Source: Hymenobacter sp. J193 (GTDB taxonomy: Bacteria; Bacteroidota; Bacteroidia; Cytophagales; Hymenobacteraceae). From it: a stretch of 64,000 nucleotides of DNA. The stretch is taken from the NCBI RefSeq assembly GCF_024700075.1, contig NZ_JAJONE010000001.1:1426001-1490000 (forward strand), given 5' to 3'. The notes under the pieces are model-generated. The model was not told the DNA's origin. It ran no database searches and was given only the letters and a program-made list of their open reading frames with translations. Position 1 is the first letter of the stretch. Each line of letters opens with the position of its first letter. Made by a program: the position numbers and the translations under genes. Positions 9,701-17,849 of the stretch are shown one piece after another.

Positions 9701-10402
9701 CTGATGGTGATGAAGCACCTCTACGGCCCTGACAAGATGAAGAAGTTTCTGCGCTTTGAGCTGAACTCCTACCTGACGGGCCGGGGCTTCGAGCGGAAAA
9801 AGGAAGTGCCGCTGTACCTGGTTGAAAACCAGCCCTACATCCACTACCGCAAGGGCTCCTTGGTGATGTATGCCCTGCAGGATTACCTGGGCGAGGACGC
9901 GGTAAACAGCGCCATCAAAGAGTACCGCGACAAAGTAGCCTACCAGCGGGCTCCGTACACCAACTCGGTAGAGTTTATCGGCTACCTGCGCAAGCACACC
10001 CCCGATTCGCTGCAATACCTCGTGACGGATTTGTTTGAGCGCATCACCCTCTATGAAAACAAGGTAGACTCGGCTTCTTACCGCAAGCTGCCCAACGGCC
10101 AGTACCGCGTGCAGTTCACGGTGGATACCAAGAAGGTCTACGCCGACTCCCTGGGCAACGAAACCGACGCCACCAACGCCCGCGACCTGATTGAAGTGGG
10201 CGTATTGGGCCGCAAAAAAGTGAACGGCCAGTGGCAGGATGTGCCCATGCTGGTGCAGAAGCGCCACCTGCGCCCCGGCCGCAACCGCCTGGAGTTTACC
10301 GTGCCCCAAAAGCCGGAACGCGTGGGCATCGACCCCTTCAACAAGCTGGTGGACCGCAACCCCGACGACAACGTGAAAGCGCCCGAGGAAAAGAAGGTAT
10401 AG
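6779..10402 (+). CDS. ABC transporter permease fused to M1-family aminopeptidase
   Basis: 1207 residues. Residues 1 to about 590 form two ABC-2-like membrane halves (start 'MFLEIFLFELRYRFKRPATY'; many hydrophobic helices; 'LVWRERDAKINQIYDAMPMP' between them). Residues 620-1190 form an exported M1-type peptidase region with zinc motif HEVAH (943-947) and a Glu (E967) 20 residues after the second His. That is one residue longer than the classic HExxH-x18-E. No GAMEN motif is seen; 'NTIPFSESIGF' stands in that region, as I recall for this fused family. It pairs with the upstream ATPase. Likely role: transport coupled to peptide handling in the envelope. The substrate is unknown. Confidence 0.9.
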   Translation: MFLEIFLFELRYRFKRPATYIYFVLLALMAGLFMLAVAGVFGVNVTIGGGSGKMLANSAYQINTILTVVSLFGVFITSAMMGTPVFRDFDHRTHSLYYTAPISKTGYLGGRFLGSFVVTVLVFLGAALGAWLATYWPTIEPERLGPNVAAAYLLPYLQLVIPNLLLSGAIFFTAATLTRSALAIYLGGVLFLVLYTISGTLQQDLDNDTLSTLLDPLGGSAIDLTQRYWTVAEKNTRLLPWSIWLVQNRLLWLGVAFTTLAACFAFFRFSFANKADSGPRPKAGALGVAEAAPNLTLPRATPRFTAGLAWAQLSRLLRLEFFGTVRSVYFIGIAGAGVLFLLVTGMQVGKMYGTNTFPTTPVVVELLASTFALFQLIIITFYAGELVWRERDAKINQIYDAMPMPAWVPFLAKLGALMLIQVVLLAVVMLCGLLLQTFKGYFNYELGLYVQELFGFRLVGMLLLCVLAMLVQVLVNNKYLGHFIMILYYAFNLFQGTLGLEHNLYSFNGAPNTPYSAMNGYGHFVGPFLTFKLYWAAFAVLLALGSALLWPRGTETRFSWRWQQARFSLSPALGIVAGLALLAFAGLGVYIFYNTNILNEYRTSDDNDALGAAFERKYKHFEKAPQPRITAVQVNVDIFPQERDVRFRGSYWLLNRTRQPIDSVHLVGAAEAEVKQLALSRPAQQVLHDQVGDVDYRILRLTQPLQPGDSVQLNFDLAYTNPGFKNSGSNTSIVENGTFVNSQMLPHIGYQPEAELSGDDTRKEQGLLPKPRMAPVGDSAARMNTYIGNDADWIRFEATVSTSPDQVAIAPGYLQREWTEKGRRYFHYKMDAPILNFYSFQSARYLVYKDRWKEVPIEIYYHPGHEYNLKRMAQGVKKGLEYYTAQFGPYQHRQVRIIEFPGYSSFAQSFPNTIPFSESIGFVAEVDSTDPKDIDYPLYVTAHEVAHQWFAHQIIGGNVQGGTLMSETLSQYGALMVMKHLYGPDKMKKFLRFELNSYLTGRGFERKKEVPLYLVENQPYIHYRKGSLVMYALQDYLGEDAVNSAIKEYRDKVAYQRAPYTNSVEFIGYLRKHTPDSLQYLVTDLFERITLYENKVDSASYRKLPNGQYRVQFTVDTKKVYADSLGNETDATNARDLIEVGVLGRKKVNGQWQDVPMLVQKRHLRPGRNRLEFTVPQKPERVGIDPFNKLVDRNPDDNVKAPEEKKV

Positions 10403-10425
10403 TGCCTGATCTGAACCTCTCCCGG

Positions 10426-10457
10426 AGCCCGGTCGTTCTGCGACCGGGCTTCTTGTT
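10426..10457 (+). terminator. Rho-independent terminator after the ABC pair
   Basis: Perfect 10-bp stem AGCCCGGTCG / CGACCGGGCT with a TTCTG loop, followed by TCTTGTT. It lies 24 bases past the fusion gene's stop codon. Confidence 0.75.
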
Positions 10458-10594
10458 GGTGCGGCGGCCCAACTGCGGGCAACTCAAATCCGTAGCCTCA
10501 CCCAAAGCCGGGCGGCGCGCAAGTTTGGCCCGACTTCTGCAAAGCGCCTTTGTACGGGCGGTTGCCCTCTTCCTCAGCCTTTCTCCATTTCGAT

Positions 10595-11056
10595 ATGAAA
10601 CGTTTCGTCCTTCTCGCCCTCGCCTCTGCCCTCAGCTTTTCCGCTGCTCAGGCCCAAACCAAAATCAAGACCAAAGCCAAGGATGAAGACGCCTCGGTGA
10701 AGTCGAAAAGCACGGCCGGGCCGGTAGTGCTGGACGGGCCCATCAAGCGCGTGGAAACCTTGTCCGGCATCGACGTGTACCCCAACAGTAGCACCAACAC
10801 TATCCTGCTGAGCTTTACCCAGCAGTTCACGGTGCCCGGTACGCTGGTGATGACCAATTACAAGAACGAACCGATTTATACCACTGCCCTGGACCCGCAG
10901 ACTAACACCGGCCAGCCCGTGGACCTGGGCCGCATTCCGGCCGGCACCTACCTGGTAGAAGCCAAAACCGGCAACTATGTGTACTGGAAGAAGGTGCGCA
11001 TCAAGTACCCCGCCGTATCGAGCAGCAGCACCAAAAACAAGCGTAGCCGCCGCTAG
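10595..11056 (+). CDS. Small secreted protein made of one T9SS-CTD-like beta domain
   Basis: 153 residues from ATG 10595 (MKRFVLLALASALSFSAAQA, a clear signal peptide); a 15-residue upstream extension is rejected as non-signal. A Lys-rich stretch follows, then 'IDVYPNSSTNTILLSF', 'GTLVMTNYKNEPIYTTAL' and 'GRIPAGTYLVEAKTGNYVYWKKVRI'. This order (VYPN...; turn; GTY.V) copies the layout of T9SS C-terminal sorting domains, such as the VYPNP...GVYFL domain of the GH16 protein here. It is unusual for such a domain to be the whole mature protein. The last 15 residues are Ser/Lys/Arg-rich. Function unknown. Confidence 0.7.
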   Translation: MKRFVLLALASALSFSAAQAQTKIKTKAKDEDASVKSKSTAGPVVLDGPIKRVETLSGIDVYPNSSTNTILLSFTQQFTVPGTLVMTNYKNEPIYTTALDPQTNTGQPVDLGRIPAGTYLVEAKTGNYVYWKKVRIKYPAVSSSSTKNKRSRR

Positions 11057-11074
11057 AGCGTGGTTTCAGAAACA

Positions 11075-11166
11075 GTCATGCTGAGCTTGTCGAAGCATCT
11101 CTACCGCTTCGTTGCAATGCTATTCAGAAGAAGCGGTAGAGATGCTTCGACTTCGCTCAGCATGAC
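11075..11166. repeat. 92-bp palindromic repeat element, copy B
   Basis: Same GTCATGCTGAGC ... GCTCAGCATGAC ends and the same length as copy A, starting 19 bases after the preceding stop codon. The central loop differs between copies while the arms are conserved. Confidence 0.85.
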
Positions 11167-11184
11167 GTCCCAGAGAACTTCCAG

Positions 11185-11220
11185 TGCCTCCGCTGCCGCC
11201 CGGTAGCGGAGGCATTTTTT
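11185..11220 (+). terminator. Rho-independent terminator
   Basis: 10-bp perfect stem TGCCTCCGCT / AGCGGAGGCA followed by a run of T. It closes the transcript of the preceding small secreted gene, just past repeat copy B. Confidence 0.8.
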
Positions 11221-11311
11221 TACTGATAATTTCTGCCTGACCGGCTTTTCCCGTTTTTCCCGCAGATTGCGGCCTCAAGTGCCGCTCCTTCCCTCTCGTT
11301 TTTCTCCTTCT

Positions 11312-11878
11312 ATGAAAACGCATTTTAGTCGTTTCCTTTTCCTGCTGGTGCTGCTCACGACTTTTACCGCCCTGGCAGCGCCCAAGCCTAAGCTCAAGAA
11401 AACCGCGCTGGCTGGCGGAATCACCGTGGGTGTGCCGGAGGGCTTTACACCTTTGCCCGACGAAGGCATTGCCGCCAAGTTTCCGGCCCCGCGCAAGCCC
11501 TTGGCCGTATTCACCGACCGGGCCGGCCGCGTGGATCTGAGCGTGGCCCAGAAGGAAACGCCCTTCGGCAGCGGCGACTATGGCCTGTTGCTGAAAATCT
11601 ACAAGGCCAGCATTCAGAACATGTACACGAAGGTGACGTTCCTCACGGAAGACATCCGCACCATCAACAAGCGGGACTTCATCGTGCTGGAATTCACCTC
11701 CGAGGTAGCCGACACCCGCCGCAACAGCAACCTGGCGCCCATCCGTAAATATCAGCTGGTGCAGTACGCCATTGAGGGCAAAACCCTTACCGTTTTCACC
11801 TTCAATGCCCCAACTGAGGAACAGGCCCGTTGGCAGCCCGTGGCCCAGGCCGTAATGAGCAGCATATCGATGAAATAA
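11312..11878 (+). CDS. Secreted protein of unknown function (PsbP/DUF1795-like layout)
   Basis: 188 residues from ATG 11312, with signal peptide 'MKTHFSRFLFLLVLLTTFTA' cleaved after LAA. The mature part reads 'GGITVGVPEGFTPLPDEGIAAKFPAPRKPLAVFTDRAGRVDLSV', a middle helix and 'FIVLEFTSEVADTRR.S....IRKYQLVQYAIEGKTLTVFTF'. It ends in a helix ending 'QAVMSSISM'. This strand-helix order is like the PsbP/DUF1795 fold, but the assignment rests only on overall pattern. No catalytic residues are apparent. tadA follows after a word-type hairpin. Confidence 0.65.
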   Translation: MKTHFSRFLFLLVLLTTFTALAAPKPKLKKTALAGGITVGVPEGFTPLPDEGIAAKFPAPRKPLAVFTDRAGRVDLSVAQKETPFGSGDYGLLLKIYKASIQNMYTKVTFLTEDIRTINKRDFIVLEFTSEVADTRRNSNLAPIRKYQLVQYAIEGKTLTVFTFNAPTEEQARWQPVAQAVMSSISMK

Positions 11879-11880
11879 GC

Positions 11881-11947
11881 GGTGAAACGGTGAGTTGCTG
11901 TCCTGTCAGTCCGCCAACCCACCATTTCACTATCTCACCATTTCACC
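11881..11947. repeat. Intercistronic word-hairpin (word GGTGAAATGGTGAG)
   Basis: The left arm (11881-11897) carries GGTGAAACGGTGAGTTG. The right arm (11916-11947) carries two to three copies of the complement (CACCATTTCAC). It begins 2 bases after the upstream stop and ends 4 bases before the tadA start codon. Confidence 0.7.
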
Positions 11948-11951
11948 TTGT

Positions 11952-12398
11952 ATGACTCTTTCCCTGTATTCTGATGAGCACTACATGCGGGAGGCGCTGA
12001 AGCAGGCCCGCTACGCGCTGGAGGAGGAGGAAATTCCAATTGGGGCAGTAGTGGTGATGGACCGCCAGATTATTGCCCGCGCCTACAACCAGACCGAAAA
12101 GCTGCGCGACGTGACGGCCCACGCCGAAATGCTGGCCCTCACGGCCGCCGCCAACCACCTCGGCAATAAGTATCTGCAGGACTGCACCCTCTACGTGACG
12201 GTGGAGCCCTGCGTGATGTGCGCCGGAGCCTCCTTCTGGGCGCAGGTGAAGCGCGTGGTGTACGGGGCCCCCGAAGACAAGCGTGGCTACCGCCGCTACG
12301 GCAACCTGCTGCACCCGCGCACTGAGCTGGCCACCGGCATCATGGCCCTGGAGTGCGCTGCCCTGATGCAGGAGTTTTTCGCCCGCAAGCGCAAATAG
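11952..12398 (+). CDS. tadA: tRNA adenosine(34) deaminase-type nucleoside deaminase
   Basis: 148 residues from ATG 11952. It shows the deaminase zinc site: 'HAEMLAL' (His ligand and catalytic Glu) and 'PCVMCAGA' (two Cys ligands). It converts A to I at the wobble position of tRNA-Arg(ACG). Length and the N-terminal 'YMREALKQARYALEEEEIPIGAVVV' fit TadA. A guanine-deaminase-like role is less likely. Confidence 0.9.
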   Translation: MTLSLYSDEHYMREALKQARYALEEEEIPIGAVVVMDRQIIARAYNQTEKLRDVTAHAEMLALTAAANHLGNKYLQDCTLYVTVEPCVMCAGASFWAQVKRVVYGAPEDKRGYRRYGNLLHPRTELATGIMALECAALMQEFFARKRK

Positions 12399-12500
12399 GC
12401 TACTTTTGGCTGCGTTGGTCGGCCGGTACCGCAACCCCGGCCGCCCTTCGGCGGTTATACCCTGAACTCGTTTCTTCTTTCACCCTAACCCTACATTGCT

Positions 12501-13109
<609 letters not shown>

Positions 13110-13132
13110 CCAGCCCGGTTCCCGGTTCATTT

Positions 13133-13171
13133 CACAAAAGCCTTTCTGCAGCCCGCGGAAAGGCTTTTGTG
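13133..13171 (+). terminator. Terminator after sodA
   Basis: 14-bp perfect stem (13133-13146 with 13158-13171) beginning CACAAAAGCC, 11-base loop, followed by CGTTTAAT. It lies 23 bases past the sodA stop. Confidence 0.75.
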
Positions 13172-13287
13172 CGTTTAATGGCTAGGCAAAATACGGGGCC
13201 GCAGGCCGTCAGCGGACCGCCTATCCGGTTAGATTTCTTGTATATTTAGCAGCCTTTTTCCTCATATTCCCTCCAACCGCGTTCTGC

Positions 13288-14580
13288 ATGAGTGTCAAGT
13301 TGCGGCTCATTATCCTGAGCTTTCTACAGTTTTTTATCTGGGGCTCGTGGCTGATAACCATTGGCGCTTACTGGTTTCAGACCAAGCAGTGGTCGGGGGC
13401 TGAGTTTGGCGCCATTTTCTCGACGATGGGCATTGCCTCCATCTTCATGCCCTCGCTCATGGGCATCGTGGCCGATAAATACGTGAATGCGGAGAAGCTC
13501 TACGGCATTCTGCACATCCTGGGCGGTATTGTGCTCTTTACGGTGCCCATGGTCAGCTCGCCCGGCACCATGTTCTGGGTGATGCTGCTGAACATGATTT
13601 TCTACATGCCCACGCTGGCGCTGAGCATTGCCGTATCGTACTCGGTGCTGAAAAGCCGGGGCGGCGACGTGGTGAAGGACTACCCGCCCATCCGGGTGTG
13701 GGGCACCGTAGGCTTCATTGTGGCCATGTGGACGGTGAGCTTGCTGGGCTTCGAGAAATCGGCCAACCAGTTTTACATAGCCGCCGGCGCCGCTATTCTG
13801 CTGGGCTTCTACTCGTTTACCCTGCCCGCCTGCCCGCCGCCGTCCAAAGATACACCCAGCCGCTCCTTGATTGATGTGCTGGGGCTGAAGTCGTTTGCTC
13901 TGCTGCGCGACACCAAGATGCTCACCTTCTTCCTGTTTGCTATGCTGCTGGGGGCGGCGCTACAGCTGACGAATGCTTACGGCGACACGTTCCTGCACGA
14001 TTTCGACAAAGTACCGGCCTATAAGGACACGTTTGCCGTAAAGTATCCGGCCATCATCATGTCTATTTCGCAGGTTTCGGAGACGCTGTTTATTCTGGCT
14101 ATTCCGTTTTTCCTGCGCCGCTTCGGCATCAAGCAGGTGATGCTGTTCAGCATGATTGCCTGGGTGCTGCGCTTTGGCCTGCTGGCTTTCGGCACCCCCG
14201 ATTTCCCCGGCATCTCGCTGATTGTCCTTTCCTGCATCGTCTACGGCATGGCCTTCGACTTCTTCAACATCTCCGGCTCCCTGTTCGTGGAAACGCAAAC
14301 GGCTTCGAGCATTCGGGCCAGCGCCCAGGGGCTGTTTATGATGATGACCAACGGCTTCGGGGCCGTGCTGGGCAGCTCCGTCAGTGGCATCGTCATTGAG
14401 AAGTACTTCACTGCCGCCGATGGGGTCACCAAGGACTGGCATGGCATCTGGCTGACGTTTGCCCTCTACGCCCTGGTTATTGCTGTGCTGTTCGTTGTCC
14501 TCTTCAAGCACAAGCACACCACCCAGCCCGCAGAGCACGAGCTGCCCGCGAAGCCCCAGCTGACGGTGGAGCAAGCCTGA
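13288..14580 (+). CDS. Nucleoside:H+ symporter of the NupG/XapB type (MFS)
   Basis: 430 residues with about 12 hydrophobic segments. The N-terminus 'LSFLQFFIWGSWLITIGAYW' and 'PPIRVWGTVGFIVAMW' match the Nuc_H_symport family. 'GIVADKYVNAEKLY' is the cytoplasmic loop between helices 2 and 3, and 'SIRASAQGLFMMMTNGFGAVLGS' matches the usual helix 10 region. It would import nucleosides by proton symport. The exact substrate range cannot be told from sequence. Confidence 0.9.
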   Translation: MSVKLRLIILSFLQFFIWGSWLITIGAYWFQTKQWSGAEFGAIFSTMGIASIFMPSLMGIVADKYVNAEKLYGILHILGGIVLFTVPMVSSPGTMFWVMLLNMIFYMPTLALSIAVSYSVLKSRGGDVVKDYPPIRVWGTVGFIVAMWTVSLLGFEKSANQFYIAAGAAILLGFYSFTLPACPPPSKDTPSRSLIDVLGLKSFALLRDTKMLTFFLFAMLLGAALQLTNAYGDTFLHDFDKVPAYKDTFAVKYPAIIMSISQVSETLFILAIPFFLRRFGIKQVMLFSMIAWVLRFGLLAFGTPDFPGISLIVLSCIVYGMAFDFFNISGSLFVETQTASSIRASAQGLFMMMTNGFGAVLGSSVSGIVIEKYFTAADGVTKDWHGIWLTFALYALVIAVLFVVLFKHKHTTQPAEHELPAKPQLTVEQA

Positions 14581-14605
14581 TTTACCTCTGAGATTATCAA
14601 TTTTT

Positions 14606-14652
14606 ACCGCCTGCTACCAGCCACCTGTGCCGGAGCAGGCGGTCCTTTTTCT
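14606..14652 (+). terminator. Terminator after the nucleoside permease
   Basis: 10-bp perfect stem ACCGCCTGCT / AGCAGGCGGT followed by CCTTTTTCTTCCTTTT. The T-rich stretch runs almost up to the next start codon at 14670. Confidence 0.75.
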
Positions 14653-14669
14653 TCCTTTTCTACCCTTCT

Positions 14670-15788
14670 ATGCACCCCGATTTACCTGCTTCTGCTCCAA
14701 CTGACTGGAGTAGTACATTTGATGAGGCTCATTATTTTTTACCCCTGGCGTGGTTTCATCAAGCGTTTGGCTTAGTGCCGCGCAAGCTCATTTTCCAGCT
14801 GGCCAACGCCGATGCCCGCACCGCCGTGCTAACGGCCCTGGCTGCCCGCTTCGATTTAGAAGTCGCAACCGTCGTTCATTCCGTTTACATCGAAAAGGCC
14901 ACCAAAGAGCCCGAGCTGAATGTGTGGGCGCTTAACGTTGCTCCTCACTTGTTACTGCTCGTCGGCGACCATGGTACCTACAATGAGCGGGGCGTGCAGG
15001 TATTCTACTCCACCCACACCGCAGCGGAGGACCTGACTTTCGTACGTGAGCTGCTGATGGCTCATCTTGAAACCGGGCAGCAGGAGCGGCAGCGCATTCA
15101 TGTACTGCGCCTGGCGTATAATGATCTGGAGTTTACTCCGCTCGAAATCAAAATTCCGGCGCTGGACCTAGCTACCCATTACAACGACGACTTGCTGCCG
15201 GCCCACAACACCATTGTACGGCGCTTGCAGCAGCCTCAGGACAAAGGCATCGTCATCCTGCACGGCCCGCCGGGCACCGGCAAAACCAGCTACATCCGCC
15301 ACCTTTGCGGCCTCACCGACAAGCCCAAGCTGTTTATTCCGCCTAATCTGGCGGCGCGCATTGCCGACCCGGAGTTTATCAATCTGCTGCACGACAACAC
15401 CAACTCCATCCTGATCATCGAAGACGCGGAAACCTTGCTCACGAAGCGCGACGCAGCGGGGGGCGGCCCCAGCGCCGTGAGCAACCTGCTTAACCTCTCC
15501 GATGGGCTACTGGCCGACTGCTTTCACATTCAGATTGTGTGCACCTTCAATACGGACCTTTCTCATATCGACAGCGCGCTGCTGCGCAAAGGCCGATTAA
15601 TCGCCGCCTACCATTTTCAGCCGCTGGCTGAGCCCAAAGCTGAAGCCTTGGCCACCAGCCTTGGACAAGCCACGGCGCTGGGTGCGGCCACTGCTTTGGC
15701 CGATATTTACAATCGTGAGGAGCAGGAATTCGAAGTTGGCAAAGCTGCAAAGCGTATTGGCTTCGGGGCCCGTGAGCAAAAGCAATAG
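14670..15788 (+). CDS. AAA-family ATPase
   Basis: 372 residues. The N-terminal 170 residues form a separate domain without a motif I recognise. The AAA core follows: Walker A 'GPPGTGKTS' (about 199-207), Walker B 'SILIIEDAE', sensor 1 'VCTFNTDL', Arg finger region 'ALLRKGRLIAAYHF'. The C-terminal lid ends in a charged tail. AAA proteins of this class remodel other proteins; the target is unknown. Monocistronic, ending at a terminator shared with ndk. Confidence 0.8.
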   Translation: MHPDLPASAPTDWSSTFDEAHYFLPLAWFHQAFGLVPRKLIFQLANADARTAVLTALAARFDLEVATVVHSVYIEKATKEPELNVWALNVAPHLLLLVGDHGTYNERGVQVFYSTHTAAEDLTFVRELLMAHLETGQQERQRIHVLRLAYNDLEFTPLEIKIPALDLATHYNDDLLPAHNTIVRRLQQPQDKGIVILHGPPGTGKTSYIRHLCGLTDKPKLFIPPNLAARIADPEFINLLHDNTNSILIIEDAETLLTKRDAAGGGPSAVSNLLNLSDGLLADCFHIQIVCTFNTDLSHIDSALLRKGRLIAAYHFQPLAEPKAEALATSLGQATALGAATALADIYNREEQEFEVGKAAKRIGFGAREQKQ

Positions 15789-15828
15789 TCTAAATCTGGT
15801 ATAAGACCAGTATATAAGTAGCACAAAC

Positions 15829-15863
15829 AAAAAGCCGCCCTGGGAGACCCAGAGCGGCTTTTT
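15829..15863. terminator. Bidirectional terminator between the AAA ATPase and ndk
   Basis: 10-bp stem AAAAAGCCGC / GCGGCTTTTT, giving a T run on either strand. The inner part CCTGGG..CCCAG adds pairing. It lies between convergent genes. Confidence 0.8.
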
Positions 15864-15886
15864 AGCCTAAAGGCGTAGCTCAGCGC

Positions 15887-16305
15887 TTAGAACTGCTCGT
15901 CGGCTGAAAAGAAGAAGTCACCTTCGATCTGGGCATTTTCGTCGGAATCAGAACCGTGTACGGCGTTGGCTTCGATGCTCTTGGCGTATTTCTTCCGGAT
16001 GGTGCCTTCGGCGGCCTGGGCCGGGTTGGTAGCACCAATCAGGGTGCGGAAGTCAGCTACGGCGTTGTCTTTCTCCAGGATAGCCGCTACGATGGGACCA
16101 GAGGACATGTACTTCACCAGGTCGCCGTAGAAAGGGCGCTCCTTGTGAACGGCGTAGAATTCGCCGGCGCGCTCGGGCGTCAGCAGTACTTTTTCAGGCT
16201 AACGATGCGGAAGCCGCCTTCCTCAATCATGCTCAGGATGCCACCAATGTGGTTTTCCTGGGTGGCGTCGGGCTTGATCATCGTGAACGTGCGGTTCGTG
16301 GCCAT
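15887..16305 (-). pseudogene. ndk: Nucleoside diphosphate kinase, broken by a one-base frameshift
   Basis: Start ATG 16305 gives '[20 protein letters not shown]...RIVSLKKYC' and then stops. Adding one base at the A5 run (plus-strand T's 16190-16194) restores '[20 protein letters not shown]' and the rest: '[13 protein letters not shown]' and '[12 protein letters not shown]', which holds the active-site His. The restored protein is 139 residues, the normal Ndk length, ending at 15887. Ndk balances NTP pools using ATP. A CTG-AAA-AAG context makes ribosomal or polymerase slippage conceivable. A homopolymer error in the assembly is the simpler reading, because two other genes here show the same kind of break. 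Confidence 0.88.
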
Positions 16306-16385
16306 ACTGTGGGTGTGGGGGTTTATCGTGAAGTGTGAAAAGGCATACGGGAATTGCGGCTGCAAAAGTAGGAAATCCGCGTTGT

Positions 16386-16655
16386 TAATGTGCTAATGTG
16401 GAGCAATGGGGAGAATGTGCTCATGTGCGCTATGTGTCATGGCGAGCGAAAAGCGACCATCCGTCCTGAACAGAACCAGACACGTGCTTCGGCTAGAAAG
16501 CCCCTGACACCTGCACACATCGGGGACTTGGCACATTCCCCAGAACGGATTGGCGCCGCTTGATGCGCGGAATGTCGTGCCTCCTCGCCATGATGGCCGC
16601 GTAACCATTCAGCCATTTAACCACATTAACCCCACCTTAGCACATTCTCCCCATT
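16386..16655. repeat. Long nested inverted repeat with word AATGTGCT
   Basis: The gap between divergent ndk and nrnA (461 bases) contains no gene I can support. A left arm (16386-16421) built on AATGTGCT/AATGTGG faces a right arm (16615-16655) with the complement, including 17 perfectly paired bases (16405-16421 with 16639-16655). Inside is a second perfect 10-bp pair, TCATGGCGAG (16437-16446) and CTCGCCATGA (16584-16593). The word recurs in the element at 49147-49260. Confidence 0.75.
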
Positions 16656-16682
16656 CGCAAAGCGCACCATTCCAGAGTACGG

Positions 16683-16714
16683 TTTGTTGAAACCCGGAAT
16701 ATTTCCGATTTTTG
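16683..16714 (+). promoter_or_regulatory. Candidate Bacteroidota promoter for nrnA
   Basis: TTTG (16683-16686), 20-base spacer, then GATTTTTG (16707-16714), one mismatch from TAnnTTTG. It is placed 53 bases upstream of the nrnA start. Confidence 0.45.
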
Positions 16715-16766
16715 CGCCCTTGTATCCGGCCTAAACCGCCGGATTTCAGCCACCTATCAGCAGGCA

Positions 16767-17810
16767 ATGCACGATACTAGCGCCCTGCGGGAGTTGCTCG
16801 CCCAACCCCGGCAGATTTTCATCACCACGCACCACAAGCCCGATGCCGACGCGCTGGGCTCGTCGCTGGGCCTGGCAGGCTACCTACGCAAAAAAGGGCA
16901 TCACGTCACGGTGGTTACCCCGTCCGATTACCCCGATTTTCTGGCCTGGATGCCCGGCAACGACGAGGTAATCGTGTACGAGCCCACGCAGAACGACGCT
17001 CAGGTGCGCGACCTGCTCAGCCATTCGGACGTCATTTTCTGCCTTGATTTCAGTGCCCTCAGCCGCATCAACGAGCTGGGCGAGTACATCCGGGCGGCCT
17101 CGGGTACGAAGGTGCTTATCGACCACCACCAGGAGCCGGAGCAGTTTGCCAGCCTCGATTTCTCCAACGCCAAAGCTGCCGCTACGGCCGAGCTGGTGTT
17201 TGAAGTCATCCGGGACATGGGCGACCAGGACCTGATCGACAAAGGAATCGGGGAGTGTCTGTACGCCGGCATCATGACGGACACGGGCTCTTTCCGCCAC
17301 CCCAGCACCTCGCGCAACGTGCACCTGATCATTGCCGAGCTGCTGAATGCGGGCATCGACCTCTCGGCCGTGCACCGCCGCATCTACGACTCGCACTCCG
17401 AAATGCGCCTGCGCTTTCTGGGCTTCGTGCTCAAGGACAAGCTCACGGTGCTGCGCGAGTTCAATACGGCCTATATTGCCATTACCCAGGATGAGCTGCG
17501 CCAGTACCAGTCGAAAACGGGTGACACCGAAGGCCTCGTGAACTTCGCGCTCAGCATTGAAGGCGTGGTCTTTGCCGCCATTCTCATCGACCGGGGCAAC
17601 GCCGTGAAGATTTCCTTCCGCTCCGTGGGCGACTTCTCGGTAAGTGACTTCTCGCGGCGCCATTTCCAGGGCGGCGGCCACCACAATGCCGCCGGCGGTA
17701 TCAGCTACGACCCGCTCCCGGCCACCGTGGAGCGCTTCCTGAGCCTGCTGCCCGAATATCAGACTCAACTCGTGACCAGCCCCTTGGCAGTTGCGCCGCC
17801 CGCGGCGTAA
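16767..17810 (+). CDS. nrnA: DHH-family oligoribonuclease / pAp phosphatase (NrnA-like)
   Basis: 347 residues. DHH domain: 'THHKPDADALGSSLGL' (about 21-36), 'VIFCLDFSAL', 'VLIDHHQEP' (the DHH motif), 'ATAELVFEVI' and 'GIMTDTGSF'. DHHA1 domain: 'FRSVGDFSVSDFSRRHFQGGGHHNAAGG' region near residues 275-305, where GGGHHNAAGG binds the 5' phosphate. NrnA degrades very short RNAs and dephosphorylates pAp, using Mn. The family also includes c-di-AMP phosphodiesterases, but this domain layout without membrane or GGDEF parts favours NrnA. A 20-base leader later, the first FKBP gene starts 39 bases downstream. Confidence 0.9.
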   Translation: MHDTSALRELLAQPRQIFITTHHKPDADALGSSLGLAGYLRKKGHHVTVVTPSDYPDFLAWMPGNDEVIVYEPTQNDAQVRDLLSHSDVIFCLDFSALSRINELGEYIRAASGTKVLIDHHQEPEQFASLDFSNAKAAATAELVFEVIRDMGDQDLIDKGIGECLYAGIMTDTGSFRHPSTSRNVHLIIAELLNAGIDLSAVHRRIYDSHSEMRLRFLGFVLKDKLTVLREFNTAYIAITQDELRQYQSKTGDTEGLVNFALSIEGVVFAAILIDRGNAVKISFRSVGDFSVSDFSRRHFQGGGHHNAAGGISYDPLPATVERFLSLLPEYQTQLVTSPLAVAPPAA

Positions 17811-17849
17811 CTTGCCCAAAATTTACGTTTACACCCTCTTCCTTTTTAC

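Noticed and set aside
16180..16305. Programmed -1 frameshift in ndk
   Set aside because: The run is GAAAAAG, one A short of the classic A-AAA-AAG slippery site, and two other genes here carry single-base homopolymer breaks, so error or mutation is likelier.
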